A stretch of DNA of 11,311 nucleotides from CAZRUA01 sp964603125 (GTDB lineage: Bacteria; Bacteroidota; Bacteroidia; B-17B0; Aurantibacillaceae): the NCBI GenBank assembly GCA_964603125.1, contig CAZRUA010000115.1, positions 1 through 11,311 on the forward strand, in the 5' to 3' direction. The position numbers were made by a program, and so were the translations under genes. Under the pieces are notes generated by a model. The model did not search any database. It was not told the DNA's origin and saw only the letters and a program-made list of their open reading frames with translations. Within the stretch, counting starts at the first letter, position 1. Every line of letters begins with the position of its first letter. Positions 1-7,138 of this stretch are shown piece after piece.

Positions 1-44
1 ACTTTCTCAAACCTACTAATGAACGTTCCCGTTTTTTGGGAGCG

Positions 45-74
45 CAAAGGTAATAAGTTTTTATTTATCTCAAA
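45..74 (-). promoter_or_regulatory. Leftward Bacteroidota-type promoter
   Basis: On the minus strand TTTG (71-74) is followed after 18 bases by TACCTTTG (45-52). This matches the Bacteroidota housekeeping promoter (TTTG at about -33, TAnnTTTG at about -7). Transcription would begin near 38-41 and run off the left edge. No ATG occurs on the minus strand between the promoter and position 1, so the gene or RNA it serves lies outside the window. The remainder of 1-204 is AT-rich and shows no gene. Confidence 0.55.
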
Positions 75-204
75 GTAAAATTATCAAATTGTTAATAATT
101 ATTTTCATTCTTATTTAAAATTTAAATGAGCTAAACCTCTAAGTGCCTTTGTTTTCAGGTGTTTCATTCATTTAAGATTAAAAAAAATAAAATTATAATT
201 AAAT

Positions 205-2457
205 TTATTTTTTTCCAAACTTACTCTTTAACGCTGCTAAAGCCGAATTCATATCATTCGGATTATATTCAATTTCTTCTTTCTTTGGTTTGCTAGAACC
301 CATACTAACTGCTACATTCGGCTCATCCTTCATACTTAAGGCAATACGTTTTCTTTTTTCATCCACTTCTGTTACAGTAACAAAAACCTTTTGAGCCACT
401 TTAACTACCTTATTTGGATCATCAACAAAGGTGTTGCTTAATTGAGAAATATGCACTAAACCATCTTGATGAACGCCAATATCCACAAAGGCTCCAAAGT
501 TAGTTACATTGGTAACGATACCGGGTAAACGCATTCCAATTCGCAAATCCTTCATTGATTCTACACCATCTTGAAAGGCGAATACTTCAAAAGATTTACG
601 AGGATCTCGGCCTGGTTTATCTAGCTCATTCATGATGTCATTTAAAGTTGGTAAACCCAATTTATCATTTACATAATTGGTTAATTTGATTTGCTTACGT
701 AAAGCTTTATCAGTCATTAAAGATTGAATATCGGTATTTAAATCCTTAGCCATTTGTTCTACAACAAAATAACTTTCGGGATGAACTGCGCTTTTATCAA
801 GGGGATTAACCGCATCGCGAATACGCAAAAAACCTGCTGATTGCTCAAAAACTTTTTCACCCATTCGGGAAACTTTTAATAAATCTTTACGAGTTTTAAA
901 TGCTCCGTGCTCATTTCTATAATCAACAATATTTTGAGCTAATTGAGGTCCAAGCCCCGAAACGTAAGTCAGAAGCTGCTTTGAAGCGGTATTCAATTCA
1001 ACACCAACTGCATTTACACAACTTTGCACTACGTCATCCAATTTTGTTTTTAAATCGTTTTGGTCTACATCATGCTGATACTGCCCTACTCCAATAGCTT
1101 TGGGGTCGATTTTCACTAACTCTGCTAATGGATCTGCTAATCTACGTCCAATTGAAACTGCACCTCTGACAGTTAAATCATAATCCGCAAATTCTTCGCG
1201 AGCTACATCACTTGCAGAGTAAACAGATGCGCCGCTTTCATTCACCATTATAACCAAAATTTCTTTTGGCAAAACGTCTATTTTACGAATGAAAGCCTCT
1301 GTTTCTCTACCTGCCGTACCGTTTCCAATAGAAATTGCTTCGATTTGATACTTTGCACAGAAAGCTAAGATTATGTTCTCGGCCTCTACCACCCTACGCT
1401 GTGGCTCGTGTGGATATATTACAGCATCTTCTAATAACTTACCTTGTTTATCTAGTGCAACTACTTTACAACCTGTACGAAAGCCTGGATCAATTGCTAG
1501 TATTGCTTTTTGCCCTAATGGAGGAGCTAATAATAATTCACGAATGTTATCTGCAAAAACTTGAATAGCTTTTTCCTCGGCCATTTGCTTAGTTAATAAA
1601 CGCATTTCTGCTTCGATACTAGGCTGCAGTAAACGCGAGTAACCATCAACAATAGCTTCCTTTACTTGAGCGGATGAATCATTTTTTGCTTTAATAAAAA
1701 TAGAATTTAGCAATTCAATTGCATCTTCTTCAACAGGTTTTATATCCAAAATCAAAAAATCTTCTTTCTCGCCACGGCGCATAGCAAGCATTCGGTGGCT
1801 TGGGCATGTCATTAATGGTTCTTCCCAATCAAAATAATCGGAAAACTTTTCACCTTCTTCTTCTTTACCTTTAACCAATTTACTTTTAATTGTAGCAGAT
1901 TTCTTAAACAAATTACGCATTTGCTCACGTGCATTTGCATCTTCCGATATCATCTCAGCAATTATATCTCTTGCGCCTTGCAATGCATCATCAGGCGATT
2001 TCACATCCTTTTCAGCATTAACATATTGAACCGCCTCAGCAAATACTTCATCTCTTTTTTGTTCGAAAATAAATAATGCTAGAGGCTCTAAGCCTTTTTC
2101 GCGAGCAATTGTAGCTTTTGTGCGGCGCTTAGGTTTATAAGGTAAGTATAAATCTTCTAGAGCACTTAAAGTTTGTGCTTCTAGAATTTTCTCTTTTAAT
2201 TCTTCTGTTAACTTTCCTTGAGACTCTATTGTATTTAAAATACTTTCACGACGTGATTCAAGTTGGCGTAAACGTTCAATTTCATCTCGTATTGCAGCTA
2301 CTTGCACCTCATCTAAACTGCCTGTCACTTCCTTCCTGTATCGAGAAATAAAAGGTACTGTAGCACCTTCATCCAATAAATTAACTGTTGCTACAACCTG
2401 CTTGCTGTCGATATTTAGTTTATCGGCAATTTTGAAAAATAATTTTACTTCGCTCAT
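205..2457 (-). CDS. tex: Tex-family RNA-binding transcription accessory protein
   Basis: This cytoplasmic nucleic-acid-binding protein of 750 residues belongs to the Tex/Spt6-related family, whose members contact RNA and the transcription machinery; the exact role in this organism is not known. The domain order is complete. An N-terminal helical Tex region spans about 1-310 and includes ISRYRKE near 37 and YLPYKPKRRTKA near 104. A YqgF/RNase H-like domain covers about 317-445 (AIDPGFRTG, SIGNGTAGRETE, VNESGASVYSAS). Helix-hairpin-helix segments follow at about 492-560 (VSGLGPQLAQNIV, LLKVSRMGEKVFEQ). An S1 RNA-binding domain lies at about 639-710 (VTNFGAFVDIGVHQDGLVH). The tail of about 40 residues is lysine-rich and ends FGKK. 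Length is normal for the family. The ATG at 2457 gives the usual N-terminus and follows a promoter at 2479-2510. It is separated from the upstream PPIase operon by a terminator, so it is probably a single-gene unit. Confidence 0.96.
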   Translation of the reverse strand: MSEVKLFFKIADKLNIDSKQVVATVNLLDEGATVPFISRYRKEVTGSLDEVQVAAIRDEIERLRQLESRRESILNTIESQGKLTEELKEKILEAQTLSALEDLYLPYKPKRRTKATIAREKGLEPLALFIFEQKRDEVFAEAVQYVNAEKDVKSPDDALQGARDIIAEMISEDANAREQMRNLFKKSATIKSKLVKGKEEEGEKFSDYFDWEEPLMTCPSHRMLAMRRGEKEDFLILDIKPVEEDAIELLNSIFIKAKNDSSAQVKEAIVDGYSRLLQPSIEAEMRLLTKQMAEEKAIQVFADNIRELLLAPPLGQKAILAIDPGFRTGCKVVALDKQGKLLEDAVIYPHEPQRRVVEAENIILAFCAKYQIEAISIGNGTAGRETEAFIRKIDVLPKEILVIMVNESGASVYSASDVAREEFADYDLTVRGAVSIGRRLADPLAELVKIDPKAIGVGQYQHDVDQNDLKTKLDDVVQSCVNAVGVELNTASKQLLTYVSGLGPQLAQNIVDYRNEHGAFKTRKDLLKVSRMGEKVFEQSAGFLRIRDAVNPLDKSAVHPESYFVVEQMAKDLNTDIQSLMTDKALRKQIKLTNYVNDKLGLPTLNDIMNELDKPGRDPRKSFEVFAFQDGVESMKDLRIGMRLPGIVTNVTNFGAFVDIGVHQDGLVHISQLSNTFVDDPNKVVKVAQKVFVTVTEVDEKRKRIALSMKDEPNVAVSMGSSKPKKEEIEYNPNDMNSALAALKSKFGKK

Positions 2458-2478
2458 ATTATTTTATAAATAGGGTAA

Positions 2479-2510
2479 CAAAAATAAAGGCGAATGGAGG
2501 GATTTACAAA
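2479..2510 (-). promoter_or_regulatory. tex promoter
   Basis: On the minus strand TTTG (2507-2510) and TATTTTTG (2479-2486) are separated by 20 bases, matching the Bacteroidota -33/-7 pattern. The -7 element lies 21 bases upstream of the tex ATG, implying a very short leader. The promoter sits after the terminator of the preceding operon, so tex can be transcribed independently. Confidence 0.65.
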
Positions 2511-2555
2511 ACGAGTTATTAATAGTTATACGCCAATTTTCAGTAAAGAAGGAAT

Positions 2556-2584
2556 AAAAAAAGCCTCAACTTTCGTTGAGGCTT
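2556..2584 (-). terminator. Rho-independent terminator of the PPIase operon
   Basis: A perfect 10-bp stem (2561-2570 pairing with 2575-2584) encloses a four-base loop that reads GAAA, a GNRA tetraloop, on the minus strand. A T-run (complement of the A-run 2556-2562) follows in the minus direction. It begins 22 bases after the stop codon of the cyclophilin-FKBP gene and ends the operon before the tex promoter. Confidence 0.9.
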
Positions 2585-2606
2585 TATATCATAGTGTTAG
2601 GATTAA

Positions 2607-3680
2607 TTATTTCACACCCATTAATTCTACATCAAATACTAACCATGAGTTAGCAGGAATAACACCCGGAATTTCACGAGCACCATAAGCTAAGCCTGGA
2701 GGGATAATTAATTTTGCTTTTGTACCTACTTTTAACATCATAATACCTTCGTCCCAGCCTTTGATAACGTTACCTTGACCAATAGGGAATTCGATTGGTT
2801 GACCACGTTGAACACTAGAATCGAATACTTTACCATTTAACAAAGTACCTGTGTAATGAACAGATACCATTTGACCTGAAGTTGGTGTAGCACCAGTACC
2901 TTCTTTTTCAATGATATATTTTAAACCACTAGCAGTTTGCTGAGCGCTTCCGTACTTTTCGTTTAAGATTTTTTCCATAGCTTCTCTTTCAGCTTTTGCT
3001 TTCGCCTCAGCTTTTGCTACTACATTTTTCTTTTCGAACTCAAATACCTCAGCTGCATTGAAAGCTTCAGCATCAGCTCCTTTGCGAAGAATAACTAATT
3101 TCTTTAAAGTATCATCTTGAGCAATTTTATTTACAATATCTTGTCCTTCAACTACATGTCCGAAAACAGTGTGCTTACCATCTAACCAATCGGTTTTAAC
3201 GTGAGTAATAAAAAACTGAGAACCATTTGTTGCTGGCCCTGAGTTTGCCATAGATAAAATACCTGGACCTGTGTGCTTTAATGAATCATCAAATTCATCA
3301 GGGAATTTATAACCTGGATCACCTGTTCCATTACCAAGAGGGCAACCACCTTGAATCATAAAATTAGCGATAACACGGTGAAATTTTAAGCCATCGTAAA
3401 AAGCAGTATCAACTCCTTTTTTGTTATTTTTAATTTTACCTTCAGCTAAGCCAACAAAGTTAGCTACCGTCATAGGTGTTTTTTTTGATTCTAAGAAACA
3501 GTAAATATTTCCTTTTGATGTTTCGAATTTGGCGTAAATGCCATCAGGTTGTTTTTCTAAAAATGCTTTATCCATTTTGCTTAATTTTACTTTTTTCTTC
3601 TTTTTTGGTTTATCATTGTCCCCTGCTACTGCTGCTATTTGCAATAACATTAAACCTATAATCATTACTTTTTTTAACAT
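2607..3680 (-). CDS. Exported cyclophilin-FKBP fusion peptidyl-prolyl isomerase
   Basis: This 357-residue protein joins two unrelated prolyl cis-trans isomerase folds, so it probably assists folding of exported proteins in the periplasm. Residues 1-19 are a Sec signal peptide with AVA before the likely cleavage site, and a lysine-rich stretch follows (24-35). The cyclophilin domain (about 49-200) keeps the catalytic arginine in FHRVIANFMIQGG (R102, with F107, M108 and Q110), F157 in GSQFFIT, W165 and H170. A charged Ala/Lys/Glu helix (about 216-242) links it to the FKBP domain (about 252-357). That domain keeps Y276, F286-D287, V305-I306, W309, Y332 and F349, all typical FKBP pocket positions. 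Both halves therefore look active. Dual-family immunophilins with cyclophilin first are known in bacteria, including flavobacteria. It is the last gene of the operon, 44 bases after the previous gene. There is no lipobox cysteine, so it is probably soluble. Confidence 0.93.
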   Translation of the reverse strand: MLKKVMIIGLMLLQIAAVAGDNDKPKKKKKVKLSKMDKAFLEKQPDGIYAKFETSKGNIYCFLESKKTPMTVANFVGLAEGKIKNNKKGVDTAFYDGLKFHRVIANFMIQGGCPLGNGTGDPGYKFPDEFDDSLKHTGPGILSMANSGPATNGSQFFITHVKTDWLDGKHTVFGHVVEGQDIVNKIAQDDTLKKLVILRKGADAEAFNAAEVFEFEKKNVVAKAEAKAKAEREAMEKILNEKYGSAQQTASGLKYIIEKEGTGATPTSGQMVSVHYTGTLLNGKVFDSSVQRGQPIEFPIGQGNVIKGWDEGIMMLKVGTKAKLIIPPGLAYGAREIPGVIPANSWLVFDVELMGVK

Positions 3681-3724
3681 AGTTTTATCGTTTAAAAATT
3701 ATTGTTTCAAATCCTTTGCCAAAT

Positions 3725-4711
3725 TTATTTTTTATTTTCGATTTTTAAAAGTTCAATCTCAAAAACTAGAGGGGTGCAAGGTTCTATTGGCCCTCCAGGA
3801 GTTCCTTCGGTGCCATAACAAATACTTGAAGGGGCTACAATTACAATTTTATCACCAACACTCATCGTAAGCAATGCTTCGTCCCATGCAGGAATTACTT
3901 GCCCAACACCAGCATTTAAAATAAAAGGTTCATTACGCTCTACCGAAGAATCAAACACTTCTCCGTTAGGAAAATATCCGGTATAGTGAACAGATACCTC
4001 ATCGCCTTCTTTTACCTTATCTCCTGTTCCCTTTTTAATGCTGGCAATGTATAAACCTGACTCAGTTGGTACAGAGGCTGTTTTGTATTTTACAGCTAAT
4101 TCCTTTACTAAATTCGGTTCGTTATTACAGTTTTCATAAGCCGCAGCTGCAGCCATTTCAGCAGCGACTGAATCTTCAAAGGCTCGCATTCTTTCTTCTT
4201 CCTCTGCCTTAACTTTAAACTCTTGGAATTTAGCTGCAGACCAAGCACTATCAATTTTCATTTCAATACGAATGTATCCATTAGCATTTAAGAAACTTGG
4301 TATAGGGCGAGGATCTGGTTTAGCAAAAAAAGAATCTACCCTTAAACCCATTATTAAGCTATCTCCTACATGAGCATCCTTCATCAAATCAATAACATCA
4401 CCTTTGTAAAAAGGCTTCACCATTTCGAAATAAATCTGAGGTCCTTGTTGGTAGCTTTCTCTATAATCAAATAGAATAGAATCATTTTGTGTTTTCACAA
4501 TTTGGTGCCCAAACACAAGCATACCTTCATTAATAAGTAAACCCTTACCAACAGTAGCTTTTTTGAAATAAGAACCCGATTTCTGTTTCTTTAAATCAGG
4601 AAATATTTTTTTTGGTTTCTCTTTACGAGAAGCACTATTTGATAGCGACGTTGCATTGATGTTTAACGAAAAACTAAACAATAAGCTTAAAACAATGAAT
4701 AACTTAGTCAT
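3725..4711 (-). CDS. Exported two-domain FKBP-type peptidyl-prolyl isomerase
   Basis: The protein has 328 residues. Residues 1-20 form a Sec signal peptide (cleavage probably after INA); no cysteine is present there, so it should be a soluble periplasmic protein. The C-terminal FKBP domain (about 219-325) keeps the usual pocket residues: Y243 in VHYTGYF, F253-D254, V272-I273, W276, Y299 in CYG and F317. This predicts prolyl isomerase activity. Residues about 36-158 form a second domain shared with the neighbouring gene, which looks like an eroded FKBP fold. A charged, alanine-rich helix (about 160-192) joins the two. The gene begins 9 bases after the end of its close paralogue at 4721-5671, whose domain plan and many motifs it shares (FPDL, GHQIVK, KIDSAWS). 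The pair very likely arose by tandem duplication. Extra cysteines occur at 195, 298 and 312. Substrates are unknown. Confidence 0.9.
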   Translation of the reverse strand: MTKLFIVLSLLFSFSLNINATSLSNSASRKEKPKKIFPDLKKQKSGSYFKKATVGKGLLINEGMLVFGHQIVKTQNDSILFDYRESYQQGPQIYFEMVKPFYKGDVIDLMKDAHVGDSLIMGLRVDSFFAKPDPRPIPSFLNANGYIRIEMKIDSAWSAAKFQEFKVKAEEEERMRAFEDSVAAEMAAAAAYENCNNEPNLVKELAVKYKTASVPTESGLYIASIKKGTGDKVKEGDEVSVHYTGYFPNGEVFDSSVERNEPFILNAGVGQVIPAWDEALLTMSVGDKIVIVAPSSICYGTEGTPGGPIEPCTPLVFEIELLKIENKK

Positions 4712-4720
4712 GTTTACTAC

Positions 4721-5671
4721 TTATTTCTTTTTTTCAACCTTAACCATTTCCATTTCAAAAACTAATGGAGTAAATGGAGGAATGCCTTGGTTACCTTGAG
4801 GTCCGTAACAAATTTTTGACGGAGCAACAATAATAATTTTATCGCCTTCAGACATAGTTAGAATAGCTTCGTTCCAAGCTGAAATAACTTGATCCATACC
4901 TGCTGATTGCAATTGATAAGGCTCGCCACGTTGAACAGATGAATCAAAAACTTTTCCATCAGCAAAGTAACCTGTGTAATGCACTAATGTAGCATCGCCC
5001 ATTTGTACTTTAGCACCGCTTCCCTTTTTAACTTGTTTAATGTATAAACCTGTAGCCGTAGGTTTTGATGAAACACTATATTTTTTTAATAAATCCTTAA
5101 TTACACCGGCTTCTTTACCTTCGTTTTCAGCAGCCATTTTTTCGTACTCGGCTTGTTGCTTCATTTGCTCTTCTTGCATCAATTTTTGCTGAGCTTCCAT
5201 CATTTTTTTATAATCATTGAATTTAGCAATACTCCAAGCGCTATCAATCTTCAATTCAAATTTTAAATATCCCGTTGAATCCAAAAATTTTGGTATTGGA
5301 CGTTTTTGTGGTTTGCCAAAGAAAGAATCAATTCTTAAAGCCATAACTAAACTATCTCCAACCTTAGCTCCTTTTAAAAGTTCCATCATATCGCCTTTGT
5401 AAAAAGCTTTACCCATTTCTAAAACCATTTGTGGCCCAGGGTTTTTAGCTGTGCGGTAATCATCTAAAATAGAATCTTTTTGATTTTTCACAATTTGATG
5501 CCCAAACATTAGCATACCATCCGTTAAAGCTACCCCCTTCCCTTCTGTAACACGTTTAAAATATGAACCTGAATCTTGCTTATCCAAATCTGGAAATTTA
5601 GAATCGCCTTTACATGAGAAAAACAAAGCGCTCACTGTCGCTAATGATAAAATTTTACTTACTAAGTTCAT
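4721..5671 (-). CDS. FKBP-type peptidyl-prolyl isomerase, probable lipoprotein
   Basis: The protein has 316 residues. The signal peptide ends in LFFSC, so C20 is the likely lipidation site; phenylalanine at -3 is less usual than leucine but tolerable, and the protein is probably anchored to an envelope membrane. The FKBP domain (about 207-312) retains Y232, F242-D243, V262-I263, W266, Y289 and F305, so it should be catalytically competent. Residues about 26-146 carry an FKBP-like domain with the pocket residues lost. The domains are joined by a strongly charged, Gln/Met/Glu-rich helix (about 153-185) that could form a coiled coil, as helices do in dimeric FKBPs of the Mip/FkpA type; that comparison is inference. 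One base separates it from the preceding gene and 9 bases from the following paralogue, indicating cotranscription and probably coupled translation. Confidence 0.9.
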   Translation of the reverse strand: MNLVSKILSLATVSALFFSCKGDSKFPDLDKQDSGSYFKRVTEGKGVALTDGMLMFGHQIVKNQKDSILDDYRTAKNPGPQMVLEMGKAFYKGDMMELLKGAKVGDSLVMALRIDSFFGKPQKRPIPKFLDSTGYLKFELKIDSAWSIAKFNDYKKMMEAQQKLMQEEQMKQQAEYEKMAAENEGKEAGVIKDLLKKYSVSSKPTATGLYIKQVKKGSGAKVQMGDATLVHYTGYFADGKVFDSSVQRGEPYQLQSAGMDQVISAWNEAILTMSEGDKIIIVAPSKICYGPQGNQGIPPFTPLVFEMEMVKVEKKK

Positions 5672-5672
5672 A

Positions 5673-6563
5673 CTATTTTTTTATGTCAATAATTTCTAAT
5701 TCGTAATACAGGGGAGTAAATTTGGGGATTAAACCACTTGAACTTCCTTGCTCGCCAAAAGCGAGGTGCGAAGGTAATACTATTTTTGCTTTCTCACCCT
5801 TTTTCATTAAAGTAATTGCTTGGGTTATACCGGGTAAAAGCTGCTGTTGTTCTCCCATTTTAAACTCAAAAGGCTTGGATGCATCAACAAAATCAACCAA
5901 ACGACCATCTAAAAAAAAGCCTTTATAAATAATGTTAATTTTTTTTCCTAGCCTTGGTAAGGTGGTGTCTTTGCTATTATTCATTAATTCAAAAACAAGC
6001 CCATTGGCCTTCACATTATCCTTTGAATTAAAATTATTCTTAACAAAATTATCGATTAATTGCCTCTCATATTGCTTGCCATAAACTGCTGAAGTCCAAA
6101 ATGAACTTGCATAAACAAACTCCGAATCACTGGCTATACGTTTTATTTTAAGGTTAAGCTTTACAATTGAATCGTTTTTAATCAATTCCTGTTTTGAACT
6201 ATCCTTAAACACTTCATTAAATAATTTCGTACTCAAATTATAGGATAAACTATCTCCCAAATGATTAGAATATAGTTGGTTATAAAAATCATTCTTTCCA
6301 TCAAAAATATCTTTTACAATAAATGATTTTGTGCCTTTAGAATCAACTAAAATAGCGCCTGATTGAGTTTTACAGGTAAGTTCCAGTAAAAGCGCCTGAC
6401 TGGGTTCAATATCAATTAATGAATCTTCAAATGAAATTAACTTGAAATACAAATTAGAATTAAATTCTGAATAACCTTCGTATTTATCTTTAGGCTTGCT
6501 TGAACAAGCTGAAATAAAAACTACCAGAATTGCTATTAACGAAACTGAAAAAACTCTAATCAT
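5673..6563 (-). CDS. FKBP-like lipoprotein with partly altered active site
   Basis: The protein has 296 residues. A lipoprotein signal peptide ends in ISAC (C20), followed by a short polar linker. The C-terminal FKBP domain (about 188-294) is recognisable from IIYKGFFLDG, LMKKGEKAKIVLPSHLAFG and TPLYYELEII. Several pocket residues differ: the tryptophan at the base of the pocket is I246, the usual tyrosine before Gly is F269, and the phenylalanine before the conserved aspartate is V223. Activity may be reduced or absent; the protein could act as a chaperone. Residues about 36-143 form a preceding region that may be another diverged FKBP-like domain. Its start overlaps the end of the gldI-like gene by 8 bases, and the next gene follows after one base, so translation is probably coupled. 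The substrate is unknown. Confidence 0.85.
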   Translation of the reverse strand: MIRVFSVSLIAILVVFISACSSKPKDKYEGYSEFNSNLYFKLISFEDSLIDIEPSQALLLELTCKTQSGAILVDSKGTKSFIVKDIFDGKNDFYNQLYSNHLGDSLSYNLSTKLFNEVFKDSSKQELIKNDSIVKLNLKIKRIASDSEFVYASSFWTSAVYGKQYERQLIDNFVKNNFNSKDNVKANGLVFELMNNSKDTTLPRLGKKINIIYKGFFLDGRLVDFVDASKPFEFKMGEQQQLLPGITQAITLMKKGEKAKIVLPSHLAFGEQGSSSGLIPKFTPLYYELEIIDIKK

Positions 6564-7098
6564 TTACTTCAACAATTTCAATTTCGTAAACAACTGATGA
6601 TAATGGCGGTATTTTATCTCCGTCACCCATGGTACCATGAGCTAAATGCATTGGCAAAATAAACAAAGCCTTTTCTCCTTTACACATCATTTTAACGGCT
6701 TGATGTACACCCGATTCTATGTTTCCATGATCAACCTCAAACTCCTTCGGGCCTTTACCTTCGGATGAATAACAAACACTTCCATCTAACAATGATACTT
6801 TATACTCAACCTTAATTCTATTTCCAGACTCGATTAGTTTACGTTTGGTTAGTTTATTAATGAACATATAGCGTATTCCAGTGCCAGTGGTATCCATTTT
6901 ATAACCATGATTTTTAATATAGAAATCTATATTATCTTTTTCCATAGTTACGGCAGGCTTATGCGCTTTATTAATCTCGTTTTGTAGTTTAAGCTCATCA
7001 ATTACAAAAGGCTTCTCTGGCTCTTTTGGCCCACATGATACCAAAAAGATAAAGCTAAAAAACGCTGAGATTGAAATCACTAACTTCATATTTAACAT
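6556..7098 (-). CDS. GldI-like FKBP-type lipoprotein
   Basis: This 180-residue protein has one FKBP domain (about 74-178) after a lipoprotein signal ending LVSC (C22). The overall plan resembles GldI, a lipoprotein of the FKBP family needed for gliding motility in Flavobacterium: small size, lipidated cysteine, an acidic and lysine-rich N-terminal region, and motifs such as VEYKVSLLDG, MMCKGEKALFILP and HLAHG. Key FKBP pocket residues are absent: C109-Y110 replace Phe-Asp, H132 replaces the tryptophan and H154 replaces the tyrosine, so isomerase activity is doubtful. Gliding itself cannot be inferred, because no other gld gene is visible and such proteins also occur in non-gliding relatives. 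The start at 7098 or the internal ATG at 7089 (giving MKLVIS) are both plausible. It follows nrnA by 40 bases and overlaps the next gene by 8. Confidence 0.85.
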   Translation of the reverse strand: MLNMKLVISISAFFSFIFLVSCGPKEPEKPFVIDELKLQNEINKAHKPAVTMEKDNIDFYIKNHGYKMDTTGTGIRYMFINKLTKRKLIESGNRIKVEYKVSLLDGSVCYSSEGKGPKEFEVDHGNIESGVHQAVKMMCKGEKALFILPMHLAHGTMGDGDKIPPLSSVVYEIEIVEVND

Positions 7099-7138
7099 CT
7101 ATTTATTTGGGATTTACTTTTTATTCTTGGTTGAAAAA

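Noticed and set aside
141..164. Hairpin between the left promoter and tex as a tex terminator
   Set aside because: It pairs only on the plus strand through several G-U pairs; on the minus strand, where tex is transcribed, three positions mismatch and no T-run follows.
3720..3727. TAAATTTG on the minus strand as a promoter for the cyclophilin-FKBP gene
   Set aside because: No TTTG lies at the right distance (the nearest is 32 bases upstream), and it falls across the end of the preceding gene in a tightly spaced operon; at most an internal weak promoter.
3538..3870. Plus-strand open frame of 110 codons opposite the PPIase genes
   Set aside because: It straddles two well-supported minus-strand genes and their junction, shows no family motif and has a composition expected of an antisense shadow; the other plus-strand frames inside tex and the FKBP genes were rejected for the same reason.
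6556..7098. Calling the organism a gliding bacterium from the GldI-like gene
   Set aside because: Only one gld-like gene is present, and FKBP lipoproteins of this type also occur in bacteria that do not glide.
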